Shown here: positions 1-5,911 of the stretch, one piece after another
Position numbering within the stretch: the stretch's first letter is position 1
Layout: each line of letters starts with the position of its first letter
Source: Syntrophomonadaceae bacterium
GTDB lineage: Bacteria > Bacillota > Dethiobacteria > DTU022
Reading direction: 5' to 3'
DNA length: 14,150 nucleotides
Assembly (NCBI GenBank): GCA_007127255.1
Contig: SKZS01000048.1
Coordinates: 1-14,150 of the forward strand
Position numbers and translations under genes: made by a program
Notes under the pieces: model-generated
What the model saw: the letters and a program-made list of their open reading frames with translations, nothing else
What the model was told of the DNA's origin: nothing
Databases searched by the model: none

Positions 1-2207
1 TTTGCGTACGCACCTGTGAGGAGATCCAGGGTGACGAGTGTATTGATTTCACCTTCCGAGGCATAGAAACCAGAATCGGCGTGCTTGGTGACAAACCGAT
101 TGCTGAATCAACCTGCGTTACTTGCGGCGAATGTGTTTCCCGCTGTCCGGTCGGAGCTCTTGTTCCCCGTCATGCCGTGGAGCCGACTTATGAAGTCGAC
201 ACGATCTGTCCCTTCTGCGGCTGCGGCTGCGGAGTTACAGTCGGGGCCAGGGGGGGTAAAGTGGTTAGTTCCCATGCCGTGCCCGATAGTCCGGCCAGCG
301 GTGGCAGTCTCTGTGTTAAGGGCCGCTTCGGTTTCGGATTTGTCAACTCACCGAACCGTCTGACCACCCCGTTGATCCGCAAGGATGGTGAACTGGTCGA
401 GGCCAGTTGGGAAGAAGCCATATCGCTCATAGCCGAGAAATTTGGCCAGTATGAAGGCGACCAGTTTGCCACCATTGCTTCGGCCAAATGTACCGTTGAA
501 GATAACTATGTTATCCAGAAATTTACCCGCGCGGTGATGGGAACGAACAACATCGATCACTGCGCCCGTCTCTGACACGCTCCCACCGTGGCCGGTCTGG
601 CCACAACACTGGGCAGTGGAGCGATGACCAACTCTAACGCTGAAATAGGAGACGCAGCCTGTATCATGGCGATCGGGACCAGCACCACCGAGGCGCACCC
701 GATCATCGGCTACCAGGTTAAAAGGGCAGTGCGGCAGGGTAGCAAGCTAATTGTGGCTAACCCGCAGGAAGTGCCCCTGGTCCGCTTTGCCGATCTTTTC
801 CTGCAGATTAAGCCGGGCAGCGACGTGGCCTTACTTATGGGCATGGCCCGGGTTATAATCGAGGAAGGACTGCATGACCAGAAATATATCGACGAGCGCT
901 GTGAGAATTTTGACCAGTTCAAGCAGTCGCTTGATGAGTATACACCTGAATTTGTCAGTGAGATAACCGGCGTGCCCCGGGAAAAAGTTGTAGAAGCGGC
1001 GCGTATGTATGCAGAAAATGATCCTGCTTCGATTCTCTACTGCATGGGTATTACCCAGCACTCGCACGGAACCGATAACGTGCTGGCCATCAGTAACCTG
1101 TCCTTAATCACCGGCAACCTTGGCAAACCTTCCGCCGGGGTTAATCCCCTGCGTGGTCAGAACAATGTCCAGGGTGCCTGCGACATGGGTTCGCTGCCGA
1201 ACGTTTTTACTGGATACCAGAAGGTGACAGATGATGCTGCCCGCCAGAAGTTCGAAAAAGCCTGGGGAGCATCATTAAGCGGTGAGCCGGGCTTGACCCA
1301 CACCGAGATCTTCGATGCCGCCTATAAAGGTGACATCAAGGCTCTCTACCTGGTCGGTGAAAACCCGGTTTTGACCGAGGCTAATGCCTCCCATTCTATC
1401 GAGGCCATGGAAAAGCTGGAATTCTTCGTGGTCCAGGACATCTTTCTCAACGAAACGGCCGAAAAAGCAGACGTGGTTCTGCCGGCAACCAGCTTTGCTG
1501 AAAAGAACGGCACCTTTGTCAACACCGAGCGCCGTGTGCAGCGTGTGCGCAAGGTGATTGAACCGGTGGGCGAAGCAAGGCCGGACTGGCTAATTGTAAG
1601 TTCCATTGCCAACGAAATGGGTGCCGAAGGCTTTGCCTATAACAGTGCCAGGGATATCTTTAATGAAATGACAAGTCTCACACCCAGTTATGCCGGTATT
1701 ACCTACGAACGTATTGAAGAAGAAGGGATCCAGTGGCCCTGCCCGGCAGAGGATCATCCGGGAACTCAGATCCTTCACACAGAGAAGTTCAACACCCCGT
1801 CCGGCAAAGGCAAACTGATGCCGATTTCATACCGGCCTTCTGAAGAATGCTGTGACTTCGACTTTCCGCTCATCCTGACCACCGAGCGCAGCCTCTACCA
1901 GTTCCACAGCACCATGACCCGTCATACGGAAGGTTTAGATGAACTGCATGGTGGGGAAAGGATCAGGATTAATCCTGTCGATGCTGAAAAAATGGGTATC
2001 GAAGATGGAGACCTGGTTGAAGTTAGGTCGCGGCGCGGCAAGCTGCAGGTAAAGGCGCAGATTACCAATCGCAGCCAGGAAGGGGTGGCCTCGCTTAGTT
2101 TCCATTATGCCGAGTGTCCGATCAACCAGCTGACCAGTTCAGCTCTCGATCCGGTGGCGAAAACTCCCGAAACCAAGGTATGTGCTATTCGTATTGAAAA
2201 AGCCTGA
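1..2207 (+). CDS. fdhA: Formate dehydrogenase alpha subunit, selenocysteine-containing, 5' end missing
   Basis: This is the catalytic Mo/W-bisPGD subunit that interconverts formate and CO2 in the cytoplasm. The frame is open from base 3, so the start lies outside; 734 residues are visible, against roughly 900 in clostridial NuoG-like FdhA. Visible residues 1-5 carry the last two cysteines of one ferredoxin motif and C38/C41/C44/C48 form a second, together the dicluster part of a NuoG-like N-terminus. C69, C72, C76 and C104 bind the [4Fe-4S] cluster next to the cofactor. The UGA at 573-575 falls in the context CARL-U-HAPTVAGL, the formate dehydrogenase active site where Sec (residue 191) ligates the metal and His follows. 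Both sides of the UGA are the same frame and homologous to one protein. Residues from about 610 on form the molybdopterin-dinucleotide-binding C-terminal domain. Automatic callers would split it into two false genes at 81-575 and 588-2207. The electron-acceptor subunits must lie upstream. Whether the metal is Mo or W cannot be told. Confidence 0.95.
573..575 (+). other. In-frame UGA decoded as selenocysteine
   Basis: The UGA sits exactly where Sec or Cys ligates Mo/W in the formate dehydrogenase family. It is followed by a His codon as in FdhF-type enzymes, and the same frame then continues for 543 codons of good FdhA sequence. A nonsense mutation would have to fall by chance on this one codon and also lie next to a SECIS-like hairpin, so recoding is by far the better explanation. 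It implies that the genome also encodes SelA, SelB, SelD and tRNA-Sec. Confidence 0.93.
576..604 (+). promoter_or_regulatory. Bacterial SECIS element of fdhA
   Basis: A 6-bp perfect stem (GTGGCC at 588-593, GGCCAC at 599-604) encloses a GGUCU loop at 594-598. The GGUC of the loop begins 19 nt after the UGA, the same spacing as in E. coli fdhF (from memory of that sequence). The bases matching the SelB contacts of the E. coli element are present: U at 589 (the bulged U17 position) and G595/U596 (G23/U24). Here U589 could pair with A603 rather than bulge, a small difference from E. coli. Confidence 0.88.
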
Positions 2208-2211
2208 GAGA

Positions 2212-2249
2212 AGTTAAAGATTCAGCGGCCAGGCCTCTGAACTTTAACT
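2212..2249. repeat. Long imperfect hairpin downstream of fdhA
   Basis: AGTTAAAG (2212-2219) pairs with CTTTAACT (2242-2249) and TTCAG (2221-2225) with CTGAA (2237-2241). This makes 13 bp with one bulged A and an 11-nt loop. It begins five bases after the fdhA stop and has no T-tract, so it may protect the mRNA 3' end rather than terminate. A second small palindrome (CTGTAAA-CAA-TTTACAG, 2248-2264) overlaps its end. Confidence 0.55.
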
Positions 2250-2261
2250 GTAAACAATTTA

Positions 2262-2287
2262 CAGGGGTGCAGCATATTGCACCCCTG
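2262..2287 (+). terminator. Probable Rho-independent terminator of fdhA
   Basis: A perfect 10-bp GC-rich stem (CAGGGGTGCA at 2262-2271, TGCACCCCTG at 2278-2287) has a 6-nt loop and is followed by the moderately T-rich TTCTATAGTTTAT. It lies between two convergent genes. On the minus strand it is followed by TAAATTGTTT, so it may also work for the AbrB-type gene, though less well. Confidence 0.65.
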
Positions 2288-2326
2288 TTCTATAGTTTAT
2301 AAAAGGTAAGCAGAGCGAACAAAGGA

Positions 2327-3511
2327 TTAGATGCTCATCAGGTACATAAATACAAATGGAATAAAGATGTTAATTGACAGCAGGCGGCACAAATGCAGCA
2401 TCGATACCTTAAAGGGATCGCGTCCGTGCTTGATGGCCAGGGCGGTCATTACTGTAAATCCTCCCGGCGCCGCCGCTAAGAAGCTGGTCGGGAAATCCCA
2501 TCCGGTCAGACGGTATATGATCCAGGCTACGGCGAAGGAAGTAGCAAACATAATTGCTGTGGCAATTAAAATAGGGATCAGGAAATCAGGATCAGCCATT
2601 GTGACAATTGTTTCTATCGAAATATTATCTGCTACAGTTATGCCGATAAAGACCAGAAGGATGTTTAAAAGGCGTGGGGAAAGTTTGCTAACCGGCAGTC
2701 CGGCAACCGAAAAAGCAGCTATGAAAATGGTCGATCCGACAAGGAGGCCGGCAGGAACGCCCAAAACTTCTAAAAGCAGCCCGCCCGTGGTAGCTACAAC
2801 CAGAGTCACTAGTACCCTCAGCCAGGATGTTTTAACAGAGAAAATGAGATTACTGAGCGCTTCCTGACTAACAGCAGATCTAAGACTGTTAACAAGCAGG
2901 CTTTTATGATTTTCCGGGAAGGTGTCTTTGTCATTTTCAGCAGTTTCAGAGTTAGCAGTATTAGCTCTTTCCTGTTTCTTGACCTGTTCCATCATCCCGC
3001 GTTTTTCTTTTCCTTCTATCCATTGAAGCAGCAGCGGAAAGAGCAGAACTGTAACGAGCATCCGAATCATTTGCATGACCATAATTACAGTTACCTCTGC
3101 TCCTGACGCCAGGGCGATAACTGTTATCTCGGGCAGCCCGCCCATGCTTGCCGAAAGCATCGCTGTGTAAAGGTCCAGGACAGAATAACGGGCCAGGAAA
3201 TATCCGACGACAAATACTATTGATAGCGCCCAGGTTACAATAATCACTGCTGAAACAGTCATCGGTTTTAACTCGCGCAGGGCGTCTTTGTTCAGCATTG
3301 AACCGACAAAAATGCCGATTACTATCTGTGCTGCGGGAAACAAAAAATCAGGCGAGGTTGGCAGTTCAACCTGAATGGTGCGCAGGATTCCAATTATCAA
3401 AACGGGGCCAATTAGTTCGGATGCGGGCATACGCACTCTGCTTAGCAAGAACCAGCCGATCAGCCCGAGACCAAATAAAAGTGCGATATCAATTACAATT
3501 TGCACAAACAT
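2327..3511 (-). CDS. AbrB-duplication family integral membrane protein (putative transporter)
   Basis: A 394-residue polytopic membrane protein with two homologous halves. PASELIGPVLI (29-39) mirrors PAGLLVGSTIF (253-263). The segment with GGLPEITVIAL (about 119-161) mirrors the segment with PGGFTVMTALA (about 345-387). This internal repeat and the P-A-x-x-L-x-G and GG-x-x-x-x-T motifs are typical of the AbrB_dup family (PF05145), often mislabelled as AbrB regulators or ammonia monooxygenase. The real substrate is unknown; members are predicted transporters. A hydrophilic, charged cytoplasmic or external linker (about 165-215) separates the halves. ATG at 3511 is the first start after an in-frame TGA, and no Shine-Dalgarno sequence precedes it. 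The gene is convergent with fdhA and divergent from the rhomboid operon, and its job cannot be read from either neighbour. Confidence 0.85.
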   Translation of the reverse strand: MFVQIVIDIALLFGLGLIGWFLLSRVRMPASELIGPVLIIGILRTIQVELPTSPDFLFPAAQIVIGIFVGSMLNKDALRELKPMTVSAVIIVTWALSIVFVVGYFLARYSVLDLYTAMLSASMGGLPEITVIALASGAEVTVIMVMQMIRMLVTVLLFPLLLQWIEGKEKRGMMEQVKKQERANTANSETAENDKDTFPENHKSLLVNSLRSAVSQEALSNLIFSVKTSWLRVLVTLVVATTGGLLLEVLGVPAGLLVGSTIFIAAFSVAGLPVSKLSPRLLNILLVFIGITVADNISIETIVTMADPDFLIPILIATAIMFATSFAVAWIIYRLTGWDFPTSFLAAAPGGFTVMTALAIKHGRDPFKVSMLHLCRLLSINIFIPFVFMYLMSI

Positions 3512-3548
3512 GGCTTTATTATATCATTTAAGAACAAGTGCAAATTGT
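3495..3548. repeat. Perfect 11-bp inverted repeat around the start of the AbrB-type gene
   Basis: ACAATTTGCAC at 3495-3505 is exactly inverted at 3538-3548 (GTGCAAATTGT). The 32-nt spacer contains the -10 box and start codon of the minus-strand membrane protein gene. It could be a two-half-site operator or, if transcription starts further upstream, an mRNA hairpin hiding the start codon. No regulator can be named. Confidence 0.6.
3518..3523 (-). promoter_or_regulatory. -10 box for the AbrB-type gene, possibly giving a leaderless mRNA
   Basis: The minus strand reads TATAAT ending six bases before the ATG at 3511. A normal start point 6-8 nt downstream would fall on or next to the start codon, which fits the lack of a ribosome binding site. 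The only -35-like TTGCAC is at a short 14-nt spacing, so the assignment is tentative. Confidence 0.45.
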
Positions 3549-3580
3549 TATGAGCACTGCTGTTCAAATTACAGCCTGGT

Positions 3581-3609
3581 TTGAACTTTAAAAAGGGTTC
3601 GACTATTAT
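3581..3609 (+). promoter_or_regulatory. Sigma-A-type promoter candidate P1 for the rhomboid operon
   Basis: TTGAAC (3581-3586), a 17-nt spacer and TATTAT (3604-3609) match the vegetative consensus at 4/6 and 5/6 positions. It would give a leader of about 85 nt before the ATG at 3703. It is read from sequence only. Confidence 0.5.
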
Positions 3610-3643
3610 GTCCTGAATTTGAACTTTTAACCATAAATTAATA

Positions 3644-3652
3644 TGTTATAAT
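3644..3652 (+). promoter_or_regulatory. Extended -10 promoter candidate P2 for the rhomboid operon
   Basis: TG-T-TATAAT is a full consensus -10 with the TGn extension. The nearest -35-like hexamer at proper spacing (TTTTAA at 3625-3630) is poor, as is common for extended -10 promoters. The start point would be near 3660, about 43 nt before the gene. Confidence 0.5.
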
Positions 3653-3702
3653 ATTACATGTCCGGATTATGCATGCCGGAAGGAAGGTTGAACTTTTTAT
3701 AA

Positions 3703-4380
3703 ATGTTCCCACTACGCGATACAATTACCTATCACGGCGCTATTGTGGCTACAATTGGCCTGATTGTTTTAAACGGTCTGGCCTTTTTTTACCAGTTCTC
3801 TCTTGGTGTCGATAGTTTCCCTTATCTCTTTTATGCTTACGGTTTTATTCCTCATGAGTTTTTTCTGAACCCGCTGGGAGAGTTTTGGACAATTTTCAGC
3901 AGCATGTTTGTGCACGGTTCTTTTGTCCATCTTCTGGGCAATGTCTGGTTTCTCTGGGTCTTCGGACCGGCTGTTGAGGGCAGGCTTGGTTTTATACGTT
4001 TCATGATTCTTTACCTTTCTGCAGGAATCGCCGCTGCTTTGCTGCAGGGCTTTGCTATGCCTGAGAGTACAATTCCAATGGTTGGCGCTTCAGGAGCTGT
4101 CTCCGGTGTTCTTGGCTCGTACCTGGTTCTATTTCCCAGGGCTCGAGTATTAACGATCATTCCGCCTTTTTTCTTCTTTTTCTTTTGGCTGCCCGTGCCG
4201 ATATATTTAGGTTACTGGATTTTAATCCAGTTTATCTATGTGTTCATGGATGTTAGTGGCATAGCCTGGTGGGCTCATATAGGCGGATTTTTCCTCGGCC
4301 TGCTGTTGATTTTGATAATGCGTCCCAAAAGAATTTATCGTGCAGATCCCTTCTGGGAGTGCTGGCGCGATTATTGTTAG
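3703..4380 (+). CDS. Rhomboid family intramembrane serine protease
   Basis: A 225-residue polytopic membrane protease that would cleave transmembrane substrates in the lipid bilayer. The catalytic dyad is visible: S130 in GASGAVSG and H192 in WWAHIGGFFLG. H76/N80 in HLLGN supply the oxyanion-side residues, and the long loop after the first membrane helix is present (about 32-65). Hydrophobic segments fall near 12-31, 62-88, 97-116, 125-144, 150-180 and 187-206, six as in the basic prokaryotic rhomboid. The MFPLRD start is typical of Bacillota members and ATG 3703 is the first start after an in-frame TAA. The AGGAAGG at 3681-3687 is 15 nt away, longer than optimal. It is the first gene of an operon; the next gene follows after 12 nt and its Shine-Dalgarno overlaps this stop codon. 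The substrate is unknown. Confidence 0.93.
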   Translation: MFPLRDTITYHGAIVATIGLIVLNGLAFFYQFSLGVDSFPYLFYAYGFIPHEFFLNPLGEFWTIFSSMFVHGSFVHLLGNVWFLWVFGPAVEGRLGFIRFMILYLSAGIAAALLQGFAMPESTIPMVGASGAVSGVLGSYLVLFPRARVLTIIPPFFFFFFWLPVPIYLGYWILIQFIYVFMDVSGIAWWAHIGGFFLGLLLILIMRPKRIYRADPFWECWRDYC

Positions 4381-4392
4381 GAGGATTTATCC

Positions 4393-5226
4393 ATGGAAAT
4401 GTTTGCACAGTTTTTCTGGTTATTTTTAATCATAACGGCTCTTACTCCTTACCTGCAGCAGCAGATGCTGCGCGCCGCACGCACGCGCAAAATGGTTGAA
4501 CTGGAGCGCAAGCGCGGCAGTCGGGTAATTACTCTTATCCACCGCCAGGAGGCCCTGAGTCTCCTTGGGGTGCCCCTGACCCGCTATATCAATATCGAAG
4601 ATTCCGAACAGGTCTTAACGGCAATTCGCCTCACAGATAAAAATGTGCCGATTGATCTTATTCTTCATACTCCCGGCGGCCTTGTTTTAGCTTCCGAGCA
4701 GATTGCCGAAGCGCTGCTGCGTCATCCTGGCAAAGTTACTGTATTCGTACCCCACTATTCGATGTCCGGCGGTACCCTTATCGCTACAGCAGCCGACGAA
4801 TTGGTGATGGACCAAAACGCTGTTTTAGGACCGCTTGACCCCCAGCTAGGCCAGTACCCGGCTGCTTCGCTGATAAAAGTGCTTGAATCAAAAGAGATGA
4901 AAGATATTGATGATCAGACCATTATCCTTGCCGATCTTGCTGTTAAGGCCTTAAAACAGGTAAAGGATACAGTAAAATGCCTGCTCAGCAAACATATGGA
5001 TGAAGAGAAGGCAGAAGAAACAGCAATCAGGTTGACCCAGGGAACATGGACCCACGATTACCCGATTGATGTTGAACAGCTTGCCGATATGGGCATCAAC
5101 GTCAATACAGAAATGCCCGGCGAAATATACAGCCTGATGAGCCTGTTCCCGCAGCCGCGCACTGCCCGGCCCAGCGTGGAATACAGTCCCGGGCCGGTTT
5201 ACCCGTCAGGCCCGAAAGAAAGTTAG
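4393..5226 (+). CDS. SDH-type ClpP-fold serine proteinase, membrane-anchored
   Basis: A 277-residue protein of the serine dehydrogenase proteinase family (SDH_sah, PF01972), related to SppA and ClpP by fold. One hydrophobic N-terminal segment (about 4-20) should anchor it to the membrane, with the catalytic domain beyond a basic stretch (27-44). HTPGG (92-96) is the oxyanion-forming glycine motif; S125 in HYSMSGG is the likely nucleophile, and GPLDPQ (146-151) is the conserved strand after it. AGGAGG at 4379-4384, overlapping the upstream stop codon, sets the ATG at 4393 with 8-nt spacing. The proline-rich tail (about 252-277) looks disordered. It sits between a rhomboid and a VanZ-like gene, which suggests a role in membrane protein turnover or signalling. 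The native substrate of this family is poorly known, and the catalytic base is not assigned here. Confidence 0.9.
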   Translation: MEMFAQFFWLFLIITALTPYLQQQMLRAARTRKMVELERKRGSRVITLIHRQEALSLLGVPLTRYINIEDSEQVLTAIRLTDKNVPIDLILHTPGGLVLASEQIAEALLRHPGKVTVFVPHYSMSGGTLIATAADELVMDQNAVLGPLDPQLGQYPAASLIKVLESKEMKDIDDQTIILADLAVKALKQVKDTVKCLLSKHMDEEKAEETAIRLTQGTWTHDYPIDVEQLADMGINVNTEMPGEIYSLMSLFPQPRTARPSVEYSPGPVYPSGPKES

Positions 5227-5232
5227 GCCTAC

Positions 5233-5784
5233 ATGAAAAAAGCACGAAAACTAAAGCTTAAGAAAAAGGCCCTGTTATTAGTAACAAGTCTGCTGGTGCT
5301 GACATATTACCTTTCAACCATACCACAGTTGCAAGTATTGCCAGTACTCAGGCAGGTGAACATATTACTAACAATGATCAACTTGGGCATCACTGATCTG
5401 GCACGGGCTATTGCAAGCCGCCTGCCTCCCCAGCTGGAATCTGTAGGCACAGTCACCGGAGACTTCTACCATTATGCCAAGCAAAACCCGGTTATAATCG
5501 AATTTATAATCCGTAAAAGTGCCCACATATTTTTCTTCTTTATGATTACCCTGGCCTTTTTCATTTTATGGAGACATTACCTGAAGCCTGCAAAGGCAGT
5601 AACCGTTTCATTTGTATGTGGAACCCTGGCAGCAATAGTTGATGAAACCATTCAGTATTTTGTTGCTGGGCGGCATGGCTCGATAATTGATGTGGCAATT
5701 GATATGGTTGGAGTTTCTTTAGCAATAATCCTCATTGCCATTGCCTTTTTGCTCATCAAGCCAATATATATCAAGTCTGACTAA
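5233..5784 (+). CDS. VanZ-like family membrane protein
   Basis: A 183-residue membrane protein with the VanZ-like signature (PF04892): RKSAH (94-98), DETIQ (137-141) and GRHGSIIDVAID followed by G160. Hydrophobic segments lie near 13-30, 97-113, 121-137 and 155-175. The N-terminus is strongly basic (11 of the first 12 residues after Met include many Lys/Arg), placing it inside the cell. VanZ itself gives low-level teicoplanin resistance, but most relatives have no known role. It starts 6 nt after the SDH gene stop and in the same frame. There is no strong ribosome binding site (only TTAGG), so translation is probably coupled to the gene before. It is the last gene of the operon; no clear terminator follows. 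Confidence 0.85.
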   Translation: MKKARKLKLKKKALLLVTSLLVLTYYLSTIPQLQVLPVLRQVNILLTMINLGITDLARAIASRLPPQLESVGTVTGDFYHYAKQNPVIIEFIIRKSAHIFFFFMITLAFFILWRHYLKPAKAVTVSFVCGTLAAIVDETIQYFVAGRHGSIIDVAIDMVGVSLAIILIAIAFLLIKPIYIKSD

Positions 5785-5847
5785 TAATGAATTGACTTAC
5801 TACACTTCCAATTTGCTGTAAGTATCTTAAAACTACCAATTAATAAT

Positions 5848-5875
5848 TTGATTAGTTATTAGAGAGGCATAAAAT
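5848..5875 (+). promoter_or_regulatory. Promoter candidate for the GNAT-nitrilase gene
   Basis: TTGATT (5848-5853), a 16-nt spacer and TAAAAT (5870-5875) are followed by an excellent AGGAGGT ribosome binding site at 5896-5902, nine nt before the ATG. The leader would be about 30 nt. Confidence 0.5.
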
Positions 5876-5911
5876 ATGAAAAGAAGTTATATTGTAGGAG
5901 GTAATCACTAA

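Larger units (their letters stand above)
3562..3696. repeat. Iterated TTGAACTTT elements upstream of the rhomboid operon
   Basis: Three direct copies of TTGAACTTT occur at 3581-3589, 3619-3627 and 3688-3696. GTTCAAATT at 3562-3570 is an inverted copy of AATTTGAAC at 3616-3624. The copies surround both promoter candidates, one forming the -35 of the first and one lying just before the start codon. Their arrangement resembles regulator half-sites, but no family is recognised. Confidence 0.5.

Noticed and set aside
573..575. Nonsense mutation making fdhA a pseudogene of two fragments
   Set aside because: The codon is exactly the Sec position of the family, a SECIS-like hairpin follows at the right distance, and the frame stays intact for 543 further codons.
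2331..2867. Plus-strand reading frame of 178 codons opposite the AbrB-type gene
   Set aside because: It is antisense to a clear membrane protein, its translation is basic and of low complexity, and it lacks a ribosome site.
3703..5784. Amber readthrough creating a rhomboid-SDH-VanZ polyprotein
   Set aside because: All three genes share one frame and the first two end in TAG with only 4 and 2 codons before the next ATG. But the SDH gene has its own strong Shine-Dalgarno, and sharing a frame happens by chance in about one of nine cases. No pyrrolysine signal or known fusion supports readthrough.
5876..5911. Leader peptide of 11 codons just before the GNAT-nitrilase gene
   Set aside because: An ATG with AGAGAGG before it ends in TAA directly against the next ATG, but the best promoter's -10 box abuts this ATG, so its ribosome site would not be in the transcript. 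It has no attenuation-like codon run.
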